Positions 34,902 to 47,200 of a DNA stretch of 64,000 nt are shown here, piece after piece. The stretch is from Paralvinella palmiformis (taxonomy: Eukaryota; Annelida; Polychaeta; Terebellida; Alvinellidae), in the NCBI GenBank assembly GCA_025642065.1, contig JAODUP010000472.1, forward strand, positions 142,501 to 206,500, given 5' to 3'. Positions within the stretch are counted from its first letter, which is position 1; every line of letters starts with the position of its first letter. The notes beneath the pieces are model-generated. The model was not told the DNA's origin. It was given only the letters and a program-made list of their open reading frames with translations, and made no database searches. Made by a program: the position numbers and the translations under genes.

Positions 34902-35656
34902 GTGTGGTCGTAGGACAAATGCCCACCGGACAAATGTTCACCAATAAAGTAGGAGAGTGGTCAAACGTCCCCCCCCCACGACAAAAATATTAAACTAAAC
35001 ATTAAAATAAAAACAAAACATTTTTTTCCATTTGTTTAGATTTCTTTTTTTATATCATATATGATAGTAATTTTTTGGTTTTAAAATATTTTTTTATATC
35101 ATACATGCCAAACAATTACTATTATACACTGTATGATAGTAATTTATTTTTATTTTTTTGGCTTTAAAATATTAAAGTATAACCTCAACATTTACAAATA
35201 TTACATTCCCAATACTACAACTATTATTTTGTCAACTGACCTCCAATTAGAGCAGTACATTATCAATTATAATTATTTACTACTGAAATTTAACTGAAGC
35301 CTTTAGAAGCCATGTAAATCAAATGCAATGAACTTGAACTAGAAGTTCTTCCATATTTTAAAATTAATTGATTCCCCCATTGAAGCCATGTAATCATTAA
35401 TTGTCTTTATGGCATCAGTTGCAATGCTGTCCTTTATAAATCCTATCCATGATTGCAATCATATAATATTAAGGGCTTCGTTCATTGCAATCATGATTCA
35501 TGGTTGAAAATGTAAATAAATGAAAATAATTTGTTTAATTTTGTCGTTTATTTAATTTATTTCATATATGCATTTTTTATAAATTTTTTCTTGGTGCACT
35601 ATTGTCTAATCTACCACATTATTGATGAGTACAGCGAGCATTTGTCCGTGTACCAC
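34902..35656. mobile_element. Possible non-autonomous DNA element with short terminal inverted repeats
   Basis: The left end reads GTGGTCGTAGGACAAATGC. The right end, reversed, reads GTGGTACACGGACAAATGC. About 750 bases of very AT-rich non-coding DNA lie between. They include an internal direct repeat (ATGATAGTAATTTWTTT with TTTTAAAATATT) at about 35061 and 35131. The ends are diverged, so this is tentative. Confidence 0.4.
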
Positions 35657-36400
35657 TAGTATAGCCATATACTTCAAATTAGACAAGATATATTAAATAC
35701 AAAAAATATCAATGTTCTTAATACTGTGATGAAAAAAAAATTCATTTCCTTTCGATTCAGCACCAAAATTAAACTTGTGGACATATTTTATATTAATTTG
35801 TTTTTGATATGGTACATATATCCATTTCTATTTTAGTGTTTGCTTCTCCCCTGGACATAGTCTTTATTCACTCATAATAATATATGAATTCTTGGACACA
35901 TTGAGAGTACCTTAACCAATATACGGACATTGATAGCACGTTATAACTCCGTTTGATTACAAATCTACCTTTTTCTATTAACCAAATAAATATGGTCTTT
36001 CACTAAGAAACCGACACGCTTGGTCTATAGTAAAGTAGCGGCCATGTTACCTACCAGCATTAGTCAAACGCCAACAAACGCTGTGTTATAATCTGACCAA
36101 GTCGAACAAAGCGGTCTAATTATAGTGGGCACACAGCACAATGGTACTAAAACTATAATAAAGCTATTACCCGGCCTAATATCCGCTATTTAGTATACAG
36201 ACGGCAATAAGTACAACAACAACAAAAACACTCAAACATCAAAGTTTATTGTTGATAATTCTAAAACGTAAGTTAACACGATCGCACTTAATGCACTTTT
36301 TGCTGGTTATTATGATCTATTTAGTTTTTATGTATCCTTGCACTGCCTTATGTTCCATTGTGGTGTATATGTGTCTGCACGATTATACACAAATCCATAA
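35657..36400. other. AT-rich intergenic DNA
   Basis: Nothing recognised. Confidence 0.4.
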
Positions 36401-36404
36401 CCCC

Positions 36405-36409
<5 letters not shown>

Positions 36410-36466
<57 letters not shown>
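36410..36466. repeat. (CT)n-(TA)n compound microsatellite
   Basis: CT run passing directly into a TA run. The same arrangement recurs at 37484-37541. Confidence 0.95.
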
Positions 36467-36469
<3 letters not shown>

Positions 36470-37009
36470 TGGCCAGTGAGGAAGATTACTAGGGATTGTT
36501 TAATACTTCTAGGTATAATAATAGTATAACTGCTAATAATGATTTAATAAAGCGCGTTTACAAGCGCGAGTCAATTTGGTATATCTAAAATAGAAATGGT
36601 CAAAAGCAGGTAATGTCTCTCCCTCACCTCTCTCTCCCTCTCTGTGCGTGTGTGAGAGAGTCTGTAGAGAGAGAGAGAGAGTGTGTGTGTGTGTGTGAGA
36701 TTTATCCGCGTGATTCCTTTTATCAGACACGCCGATAAATCGGCTCCTTCGTTTCCAAGGTAACAATCTGCGTTGCGTTATAATGCGGAAGTGACCCCCC
36801 AAAGGTCAACTCGGCCCGCGCACCACGTGTCTGAGGCGGGGGTGGATGAAAGCGTTGTTGTTGGGGTTTTTCTTCTTCTTCAAAACTAAAACATTCTGAT
36901 CTAAGAAGTGTATACTTCCTTGTCGCCTTCATTAGCTAATAAGGGAACGAATCCGGTTACAGCTTACACAGCTTTCAATTGGGCCGTTTATATAATTGTA
37001 AACTTCTTA

Positions 37010-37215
37010 GAGTCGCCGTGGCCCATTGGTAATGTCCTATGATAGAAACCGGGTGGACCCGAGTTCGAGACCACTAACTGGCTGCAGTTGATTGGCGTAC
37101 GGCCACTGGTCGACACGGCCACGGAATGACTCAATCAGTCGCGGTACGTCAGCCACCCGGAGCCAGTTAGTGGTATCGAACCCGGGTCCACCCTATCGTC
37201 ATCGAAACGCGTAAC
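37010..37215. mobile_element. Fold-back pair of tRNA-like SINE heads
   Basis: 37052-37083 and 37161-37192 are inverted copies, 30 of 32 bases complementary. Each contains a B-box-like core (GAGTTCGAGACC on the left; GGGTTCGATACC on the reverse strand at right). The left arm also has an A-box-like TGGCCCATTGGTAA. The 77-base centre is GC-rich and itself partly palindromic. Confidence 0.7.
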
Positions 37216-37326
37216 TCGGCGATATACTGCGCATTGTTCTGGATTGCGGTGATGGAATTTTGTGGATTATGAAGGTCAAGACGGGATAATCTCCGGTGAG
37301 TTAACGATATGGCGCCAGTTTGAACA

Positions 37327-37410
37327 GGTCTACCGTAACAGAGGGTCGAATACTGGTCTACAGTAACAGGGGTCGAAATACTGGTCTACCGTAACAGAAG
37401 ATCAAATACA
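37327..37410 (+). repeat. Minisatellite, three 28-bp units
   Basis: Units start at 37327, 37355 and 37383 with GGTCTACMGTAACAG and are exactly 28 bases long, with a few substitutions. Confidence 0.9.
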
Positions 37411-37483
37411 AACAGGTAGATTACAGGAAATAGATGACAACGGAAATAAAACAGAATTAAATCATGGAAAAAAGTCTATCTCC

Positions 37484-37487
37484 CCCC

Positions 37488-37541
<54 letters not shown>
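37484..37541. repeat. (CT)n-(TA)n compound microsatellite
   Basis: CT run then TA run. Confidence 0.95.
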
Positions 37542-37544
<3 letters not shown>

Positions 37545-38951
37545 GAGGAAAACAAACAAATAATTGTAAATACTGGCACATGTTACGAACCGAAATATTA
37601 TCAAGTGTGTTTACAGATTTGCATTTAATCTTTAATATAAAATAGTTTTAAGGGTTAATTACCTGCGTCTGACTTAATTTCCATAGTTTCGGTTAAAATA
37701 ATATAAATTGTGACTTTTTTGTAGCTTTTCCTGGACAAAATTCTAACTTTTCCCGGAACATTTTTCCTTGGATTCACCCCCAAATTTTTATAATAGAAAA
37801 AAAAAAACATGAAATATTCTTTTAAAACTACAGGGTGGCTTTAAAAATTGATAGAGTGTTGTTGGGATTGTGGGCTCGAAACTAATTCGATAACAGTTAT
37901 TAGGAGTTTGGACAAATGTTCCCAACTTTCATATGCCACAGTCCACTGAACTATAGATCGGATCAGTCCACCCAGCTGCATATCAGTACCTGGTTCAGTC
38001 CACTTTTATGTAGATTATATTTAGTTCAATACACTCAGCTATAGATAAATATCAATCACGTCACGCATGCGCACTGCGTCGATTTCTGGCCCAGTTGTGG
38101 GGTACTGGTTTTTCAGCTTAGGATGGAATTTGGGCGAGTATTTGGTAGATCTGTTCGATCTGTATACATTACAAGACAGACTAGCGTATACTAATTTATG
38201 CTCAGTATTTATATATAAAGCAAACAGGAGATATTAAAACAATTATAGTAGACGCCATTGAAAACTTTATAATTAATTATTAAATATAGAAACATCTACA
38301 TTGACGAAACGGGAAGAATGTCTCGGACTCGTCCAGAAATACTACAGTCGTGTTGATAATTCCTGAATGCTGTTCATCTCTTTTATTAATCGATATTTAT
38401 ATTATTGGATAATTAAAAAATAATATCATCGAACGTCTGTGATTAACGTCATATTGTCTATTTTAGCTTAACTGATACGTACGTGTACACCTATGTTTAA
38501 CGTACTATACCTCAAAGTTCAGCTTATGGCTGAACGTGCTAATATTTCTTGTGGAGAAGACTTCCGTTCAAACAATTTTATGGATGTTCCGAGCACCACT
38601 CATTGCTGAACCACCGTTCTACCAGATTAAAGTACCAGCCCAGGGTTGTGTGTTCTTGTTTTCTACCCCACACCCGTAGTTGCTTTGGCTCTCGCTAGAT
38701 GGCGAGCCTCAGTCGAGAAAGGTCTATTTATTACCGTATCTGACGGAGATGTTTTCCCCCAACAAATCTCGTTCTATAGGATCTCGTCATTATTAAGATG
38801 CGCCGAGGTCGACCAAGAACAGGTGCTTAGAGCACCGAACATTATGTGGTTAATGAGTGCGAAAATAATTAGCATTATAAAACATAAACATTTTAAAATA
38901 TTTATTGTTCAAATTTTGTCAATTAAATAAACACGTGAATACAATAAAGAC
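37542..38951. other. AT-rich intergenic DNA
   Basis: No gene recognised; the frame at 38646-38930 lacks family similarity. Confidence 0.4.
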
Positions 38952-39143
38952 GGCGTCTCCGCGAGCTAACTAGTATAGTGCGTTTGGTTACAGCTCAATA
39001 GGACAAGTATTCAAATATAAGCCTAGCTATCAATGTGTGAATGATGTTTCATCTTTCACTTCGCTTGATTAACATCGGAGGTCGTTCGGCCCATTTGGGC
39101 TAATGTAGTGTATTATACAAGGATGGTCGTACAACAGCAACAA
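38952..39143 (+). mobile_element. tRNA-derived SINE (family A), diverged
   Basis: Retains TTTCATCTTTCACTTCGCTT, then GAGGTCGTTCGGCCCATTTG. The tRNA-like head is eroded (AACTAGTATAGTGCGTTTGG). Confidence 0.65.
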
Positions 39144-39241
39144 TTACGTAATCGATGACAAGCAAATACCAATCAACTATGAGGATGAGACTGGATTAAT
39201 GGCCATTATACCGAAAATCTTTACATGACCAGCCTTCTTAA

Positions 39242-39249
<8 letters not shown>

Positions 39250-39273
<24 letters not shown>

Positions 39274-39790
39274 TACACTTAGCGTAATGCATATGATTAA
39301 AGCACGTATTTATGAGGATGCCGTAGAAATAATAATAATAATGATAATAAAATCATGATGATAAACATGTTAATAAACGCCCAATAAAAAGTAGTGTGCA
39401 ATTCACCGATATTTGCATTAAGAGGTCTACCGTGTTAACGGGCCACCAGACACTTAACCTAGGGTGGTGTCAGGCCAGATTCGTGTCTGTCCTTTGTGTA
39501 CAATCATTATATACGTGTATGCGAGTCTCCGTCTCTCTCTCTCTCTCTCTCTTGTGTGTGTGTGTGTAGATGAGGGATTGGTTCATGTCTAACTCTAGTC
39601 GATACTGACCCCCAGGTATAAACCAGAGAAGAGACAACCTTATTATAGCTAACCGTCGCCAATGTTTATTAGCCAACATCAAAGCAAGACCAACAACGAA
39701 TTCAAAATGCCGGCCTTGCTAACACAAAGGCCCTCCACACACACACACACACGCACAGACAGACAGACAGACACAGAGACCAACCATAAC
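39250..39790. repeat. Microsatellite-rich stretch
   Basis: (CA)n at 39250-39272, (CT)n with (GT)n at 39531-39567, and (CA)n with (CAGA)n at 39735-39770. No gene between them. Confidence 0.85.
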
Positions 39791-39839
39791 AAAGAGATTC
39801 TATCACAGTATCACGGATGCCATAACTAACTGCTCTGCT

Positions 39840-41350
39840 ATCTGGCTATCCGTCTTCGGCCTCTCGATTTGTCGGCTAATTAAATTTTCAAACTCGGCCG
39901 GGCGGCGGCAGATCAAAGGAACGGGCGACAACTCCGCTTCTATATCGCCAACATCTGGAAGGCCACACACACACACACACACGGCTCGGAAAAGAAAGAG
40001 AAAAAACCGCTCACCAAAACATTATATAAAAAACACAGTCGGGCGCCCGACTTTTTACGAGTTACGCACGTCGAGCCCGGATCAGAACGCTGTCGCCTCT
40101 CGTTAACTTACATATCTCTCTCTTTCTATGTGCGACAGATTTCTACACGTACCAAAAAAAGAGCCCAACCAATACACTGTTGCGCGCGTTTCGTTGTAAA
40201 TTTGCGTCCGTTTGAGGAGTGTTTGTTCTGGTGTCTCTGCCCCCTTTTTTACCTCTCAGCCAGCTCGCTTTATTTGCGGCGAACATTAGAAACACCAGCC
40301 GGCTAGTTCGAATGCCTTTTCTATCTGGGATAACCGCGCCGCTCTTTTATTGCCTGAAGGAGTTTATGGATAGCGTAAGCTGGCCGGTGCCGGTTTGGGG
40401 GTGGCCGGGGTTGTCTGCGTTGCGGACTTGTCATTCGATCGCGTCGAAAGCGATACTCGGAGAACTGCGTTGGGTCGTACTGCCCGACCATGTCGCAATC
40501 GACGAGTAAATTCGAAGTACCGACTCCAATTACCCTGCAATCGGTGATTTATTCATCATGCATCCCCCCTCTCGGTGGAATAAACCATTCCTACAACGTT
40601 ACCGAATGGCGGCACGCCATTGGTGCGGCAAACTTCAAAGGCCGTGACGTCAGGCAGGAGGGCGATTGTCGGCGGCCTTTGATGTCGGCAATTCAAACTT
40701 TTCAAATTTCTGATGGTATTTTGCGTGTTAAAAACCTAGACGAGGGGTGGGGGTGGCCGATGAATAGACAGCAAAAAGCTCCTAGGAATGGTGCGTGTGT
40801 GTGTGTGGCTTGTTTGATTTCACGCTGGGTCTAAACGTGCTGCAAAGGTTCTGTTCGGCACAAAGGGCTGGAAGTTATATGGGCAACTTTCGGGAGTTAT
40901 CCATTTTGGCACCGGTTTATTTCAGAGGATAGCCCCTTGTGATATGGATGTTGTTGTTATTGTTGTGATATAATATTTGTTGGATAACCTACATGCCAGC
41001 GTAAGTGCCGCTCGTTTGTCCGTCGCGCACGTACTGCTGTCCACCGCAACTGGAATAAACCTGTGGCTCTGTCAGTGTGCGGGTGTGCGCTCGTTTGTTT
41101 GGAGCAGGTTGAAGATATCTAGATCTAATAGTATTTGTTGTGGTGGGATTTCGTCGCCTGGACAACTGTACCGGATATCATATAGAATTAGGATATTGCC
41201 GATTTATATTAAAGGCTAACATCACGCGTTCAGAATTTTGTGTCTCAGCATAGATCAGTAGTTGTCTACAAAGCTGACGTCGTATTCGACTGCCGCCGAA
41301 GTAAGGATTTCGTCGATTTAATAATCACAGGTTACCTCTTACGTTGGCTC
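39840..41350. promoter_or_regulatory. CpG-rich block upstream of Axin with TCF and helper motifs
   Basis: Base composition shifts from AT-rich to CpG-rich. It contains CGGCGGCAGATCAAAG at 39903-39918 and CGGCGGCCTTTGAT at 40670-40683, each a TCF core joined to a GCCGCCR helper motif. Open frames (40219-40509, 40490-40834) match nothing known and are probably by-products of GC content. Likely a distal promoter or enhancer of Axin, or the promoter of an unseen non-coding transcript. Confidence 0.45.
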
Positions 41351-41464
41351 TCACGATTTTCCTAATTTAGATTTCCTGCAAATTTTTCACTCTGTTCGTT
41401 TGCATGCATAGATGATTAGATATAAGATGTTGGCATTAATATAATGTTGTGTTAAAATTGGTTG

Positions 41465-42050
41465 GAGTTGATCTAGAATATACTATATAGACTAGATCTG
41501 AATACAACTGACATCTAGATCTAGACTAGATCTAGTCCCCTACATATCAAGATCAGGCTAAAGTTGCCTAAACGCGTCGGTTAAGTCATCTTTAGACAAC
41601 TTTAGTCTATGTAGATCTAGAGATCTAGTCTAGATCTAATTTATCTGTTCATTCTGATTCTAGATCTAGTCACTAGCTTGACACTGGCAGGTAGACCTAG
41701 ATTTAGATTCTAGATCTAGACTAGCCAATATGTGAATAGACATTTGTAATAGATCTAGATCTACAGTTCGTAGTAAAAAGAAAGAAAAAAATCTTTACAT
41801 TTTTATAGTTGTTTGTAATTATTATACTAATCGATGTTAAATGGCTTAATATCAGATTATATTAGTAAAAAAATTAAGGATAATCTTGCCTAAACATTAA
41901 TTTTATTTAGTTTTTTGTATGGATATAATTATATCTATATTATGATGATGATTATATCTAGATGTAAATCTATAGAGTCTAGACTAAAGATCTATCATAT
42001 AGATCTAGATCCACCTATATACTAATATAGAGAGTCTATAGATCAACTCT
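41465..42050. repeat. Cluster of CTAGATCTAG-type palindromes
   Basis: The hexamer AGATCT occurs about 12 times in about 560 bases (0.14 expected at equal base use), mostly as overlapping CTAGATCT/TCTAGATC words. Examples lie near 41503, 41518, 41528, 41613-41634, 41661, 41711 and 41751-41762. Spacing is irregular, so this is not a simple tandem repeat. Confidence 0.85.
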
Positions 42051-42379
42051 CTATATTTAGAATTATTTCCCGTGAGGAAGCTATAAATTACAGACCATAT
42101 GACATATCTGCATATGACATGGCAATACACCTCCCTCATTTGAGGTTGCCAGCCACGTTAAAACTGCCATTTCGGCCATTATAAGATTATTATTGTTATT
42201 ATACTAAATAGCAATATGTTACACTTAAGTTAAGGTATTTTTACATGTCACACATGATTTTACACTTACAAGTTATTACATTTGATTATATAAAACAGCC
42301 CCTTCCCCCAAAATTTACTGACAGTCTGTTGCCATTCACTGATTCAGCAAGAACAACTCTGGTTGTAACGGCTTTTCTT

Positions 42380-42560
42380 TTAGGCTGTATTGCTCTTCAG
42401 GCCGGAAGTACACTTTCGTCTAGCTCATTTGCATATTTCAACATGGCCGCTGCTGGGAACTCTTGGGTTTCGTTGTGATTTGAAATGAGGCCGCTTATTA
42501 TTCGATTTTAGGTTATATTAATGTACATTTTGTAAGGTGAGTTGACTTTAGATAGACGCG
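42380..42560 (+). promoter_or_regulatory. Candidate Axin core promoter
   Basis: CCGGAAGT (ETS/GABP-type) at 42402-42409, the octamer ATTTGCAT at 42427-42434, and AACATGGCCGC, resembling a YY1/initiator element, at 42440-42450. Ordering and spacing are typical of CpG-type TATA-less promoters. The start site itself is not visible. Confidence 0.4.
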
Positions 42561-42839
42561 TGTTGTTTTGGCTGATCGGTATAGTTCAAGGTGATCGTTA
42601 TAAACACAAAAGGGAGTCGAATTTGGCGTGTTGACTGAAGTTTTCTTCTTGTGTGAATAGAATAACTGGATGGTTCTTCAGCTGTATAAAAACATTGAGG
42701 GTTTTTCCTATATTCTGTGGTTGTATGATATTATTATCAGAAAGCTTCGACGTAGGTTATATTTTCGAATAATGATTGCTTAGTTATAGGAATAATTTAT
42801 CCATGTTGGCTGATTAGAGCTAACAGTGTGTGTTCCATT

Positions 42840-42970
42840 TAGTTTAAAGCTCGGAGTCGAAGGCAGCTGATTATATGCCGTATGATGGAGTTGCTAGTTC
42901 CATCGGATACTTCTATCCCTACCTCTCCCCATAAAAGTCTTGTCCCTTTGAAAGTGAATCAGACATCTCA
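42840..42970 (+). other. Possible Axin 5' UTR exon
   Basis: Ends CATCTCA with a consensus donor GTGAGT at 42971. A good acceptor CTATTTGCAG ends at 43043, 186 bases before the Axin ATG. This fits a small intron in the 5' UTR. The exon's start is a guess. Confidence 0.35.
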
Positions 42971-43228
42971 GTGAGTGCACATTTAATAGTTATTTGTGTG
43001 TGTATAGTAGAAATAATGTATAAATAATTTGTGCTATTTGCAGGATGTTACAGGCCAAGATGTAGCACAGCAACAGTAAAACATGAACGTCCAACCCTGT
43101 GCCTTGATTACACTGGAACCAATATCAGTTATCCTTTAGATATAACATTTTATTTTCAAATGGTGCTCTTGCAGTTTGTGAATTTGGAAGTAGTGGTGCC
43201 TTAGGATTAATGTGCTCGTTTGACAAGG

Positions 43229-44205
43229 ATGAGCATGGAAGTGCAGCAGTTTCTGAATGACACAGGAGGAAATTTCACTGAGATGGCGCCACGCCCTCCT
43301 GTGCCTGGAGAAGAAACGGCAGAGCTACAGTCAAATGGTGGAATTTCGACTCGCAGCAGTGGCTCTCACAAGAGCCACCTCTCAGGGAAGAGTCATTCCT
43401 CAGGGAAAAGTGCCTCATCGCACCGAAGTGATGTCTCTCACTCACCAGCAGCCACGCCCCGTCGCTCCAATCTGGACAAAACCTTGACTTGCAGTTCAGT
43501 CGGTTGCTCTGAGCCAACACTCAATGATGATGATGCACCATTGGGTTTTGAGCCAGAGGGCAGTGTGGCCAGCTCGCCTCATTTTACAGAAAACAGCACA
43601 CCACCTTATCTGAAATGGGCTGAAAGCATAAAGTTCCTGTTGGATGACAGTGACGGTGTGAAACTGTTCAAGCAGTTTCTTGACCAGGACACGTGCTCAA
43701 ATCTGCTAGATTTCTGGTTTGCGTGCAAGGGGCTGAAGATGGTGGAAGAAGACGATTCCGATCGGATCCACCGTGTTGCAAAGCTCATCTACAAGAAGTA
43801 CATCAAGGGGGACCAGCTGATGTTGCGGTCTGATATAAAAAAGAAAATTGTTGAGCGTTTGAAAAAGGATGTCCAGCAGAGTATATTTGATGAAGCGCAG
43901 GCTGAGGTGGAGACAATGATGAAGAATGATGCCTATCCACAGTTCCTCAAGTCCGATATTTATTTACAGTATGTCCAAAATGGTGGTGATAGCCCCAAAA
44001 CGAGCAATAATTCCAGTGGATCCAGTACTGCCCGTCCACTCTCGGGTCCTCTCCCGACATTACACGAGGGAGAGGAGCTGAAGTCCGATGATATCAAACA
44101 AACCTCAGCATCGATGCTGCCATTAACTCAGGTCACACTCATGAACACGCGCAGGTCGCGGGAAGCTTGGAGTATGATAGCCAAGGAGAGGACCGTTAAT
44201 CCTAG
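43229..44205 (+). CDS. AXIN: Axin exon 1 (tankyrase motif and RGS domain)
   Basis: In-frame TAA at 43208-43210 precedes the first Met codon at 43229; a second Met at 43235 is the only nearby alternative. One uninterrupted exon covers the tankyrase motif and the whole RGS domain (LKWAESIKFLLDDSDGVKLF .. FLKSDIYLQYVQNG). Ends in phase 2 at donor GTAATT. Confidence 0.95.
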
Positions 44206-47200
44206 GTAATTTGCATATTGTATTTCTCGTTGAACTTATGCATGCTCACCAATTTTGTCATTCTCTTATCATTAGACTATCATCAGAATATATCATTGTG
44301 ATGTATATAAAAAAAGTTTGAGGCAGTCACTAACATGGTGAATTGTGGGTGACCATGGGAAGAGCTGGATTATCCAATAAAAATTTGTTCGTGTGATATT
44401 TCAACTAACTTGGGACTGTGCTGTTGCCGATATTTGTATATGGGATAAATTGTCCAAATGTACATTCAGTCAAATCATTAAAACACTGGCATGCTATATG
44501 ACTGGCTAAAAGCCCATATAAGGAAGATACATCTGTTGTTTTATAATGATCAATGTAGCTCCATTAATGGTACTGTGGAATGGAATGCTGAATAAGTACG
44601 TAAGCGAAGTATAATTTCTATATATGTGACACAGAATGTAAGCCTGGAGATAGATAGAGATTACCTTACTGCTGGAATGGAGTCATCAATCTTGTTTTGG
44701 TTCGATGAAATGAAATCGGCATTTGGAAAGATACAATATACACATCATTGTTTCGTAACCTAAACAGCTCTTGGTTTTATTATTGCCATTCTGGAGAGGT
44801 ACTTCAAGACATATTGCCTCTTGTGATACATTAACCTGCCAAAAATTCAGGTTTGTGGAAGTGCAGAGTTCAACCTCATGTCATACCAGGAGTACTGAGC
44901 TGAATCCATATTTGGTTGGCCATACACTTGATGGTGTCCTGTGCGAATGGGTCATGAGGATACCAAGTACTCTGATGACTGCTTGCTCAACTTCGCTGTT
45001 GTTAACTGTAATGACCCAAACAGCGGCGAAATAAGTATTTTTGTTTGATGGCCCATTGCCAAAATAAGCGTTGTTATTGGATTATTGACTCAGGATCCAT
45101 AATTTTGCTGCTGGCAGGAAAATGCCTGTCCCATGCCTTTAGCTTACAATTCACCTTTGCGTTTTAGTTGCTTCTAACAAGAAAAAGACCACACATGACA
45201 CTCAGATAACCATTTAAATCAGTTTCTTATCAAGTAGAATAGTAAAAGCTGCATTTGTTTTCTTAACAGTTTCTCTGCTGTGGAGACATTAGGTGTATGG
45301 TGATGGTGAAGAAAAGTTTGTTTTACTTAAGTGCTTCTTACAAAGCCTGTGCTAAGATTTTGTTTGTGATAACATAGGATAATGTTATTATCCAGTTCCT
45401 GGAAAAGATCAAAAGACTGATCACTGTATAGACCTTGCCAAAGTAGTTGTGATGAACATCTTGTATAATCAATTGATCATTGTCCACCTTTGAAGAAATC
45501 AAACAGTTATTTCTTTTGATCATATTTTGATATTTATAACACCCACTGTTAATAACTTTGATCTATATGAGTGTGTTCGTTTTGGTGTCAGATGAATTCC
45601 AGCCAGTTTTAATGTGGTTTTTTCCCCCTTCTATTGTTGGATGTGTGTTAGTGGATTAGTGAGTGAATTATGTATAGTAGACCATCTGGTTTTATAATAT
45701 GTATGTGAAGTTCTATTACACAAATGTCAAAACTGATGTCAGTTTTTCGGTGGGGGAGGGAGGTGACAGTCTGCCAGCTCAGTAATTATATTCATCCAGT
45801 AAATTAGCCAGGAGGTTTTTAGGTAAGAGCTTAAAATTGTCACTAAGCTGTAGTTTCTCGTTGGTTTTGTGTACGTCTGTGGAAAATTGGTCAGGCGGAG
45901 CTGCCCATTGCCATTAAACATGTCTCTGATTCTTATTCCAGTATGTTTCCGCCAGTCACTGGACGCCTACCTAATCCCTATCATGTCTCATACACTACTG
46001 TGTCCGCTCAGGAGAGTGAGCAACAGAGTCTGTCCAGTGATGCGTTGACAGATGACACAATGTCACTGACAGATAGCAGTGTGTAAGTATAATTATTATG
46101 TTGTACGTATCTGTCGACTTTGTGTTCTTATTCAGCTACATAATGTTTTGCCATGAATGCTTGCATGTCAAATGAACCATCTCTATGTAGGCAGTTTGAC
46201 AGCTCTGGATGACGTGGAATTAGGATGGGATGGTAATTTCTTCCCTAAACATTCCACACAAGTTCAATATGTATCCATAATTTTCTCAGAGAACCCAATC
46301 AGACTTGCACTGGGATTTAAGCTTCATGCAGAGGTTTTGCTGCCAGTAGCCGAAATGTTCATCGTACTTTGATTTCTAACTGTCAGAGAGTGTCTAGTAT
46401 GTTTATGTACTGGTTTAATTATCCTGTAAATCAGTATATGGTGCCAGTGAAGGGGTTTAAGTCTGGCCTAAATCTAAATTTTTGTAAGCTTAACCTGGGC
46501 TGTGCCATATGTACAGTGGGACAAGCTTGAATTTGGGAGTGGTAAATCCAGCTGTATGCATCGTGCGTTCGTCCCCAGAAGAACAGAACTGCATGAAAAC
46601 AATATAGAAAATGTTATGTTTGGCTTTGAAATTTAATGGAAAGATTTATTATTACAAAATAAATGACTAATAATTTTGATATTGTGGTATGTATGCTGAT
46701 TCGGCCTAACCAGTTCTTTCAGCATTTGAGTGACCTTTCTGCGTGTTATAATACTGGTATACAAAAATGAGAAAAGATAACCCACTGTTCTATTTTGTTG
46801 TCAGTGTAAACTTGGGGGGGGGGGATAATTGGTAAAATGGATAAATAACTCCTATGTATTATTGCCCATGACAAAATGATAACAGGCACAGAAACAAATT
46901 GGATAAATGAATAGCTCTTACTTATTAACCTATGAATGTGATTTTATGTGAATATTTTAGCTTTTTTCTTGATCAAATATCATCATCCTGTGTTAAATGG
47001 GACCATCAAATTCATGATTGCGGTTCTTTGTTCTCCTATCATTTGTACGATAATGATGAGGGAATAGTAATTTCATGTATGCTTTACCATGGTGAAATGT
47101 CATCTTGTTAATGGGGCAACTAATATATGGTCAGGTATGTGTAAAAATAGCTAAAGGTGCCATTTTATTATCACCTCACAATATTTGACCTATGTTATAT

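Noticed and set aside
40219..40834. Two overlapping open frames in the CpG-rich block
   Set aside because: No homology, no splice context; high GC content alone lengthens open frames.
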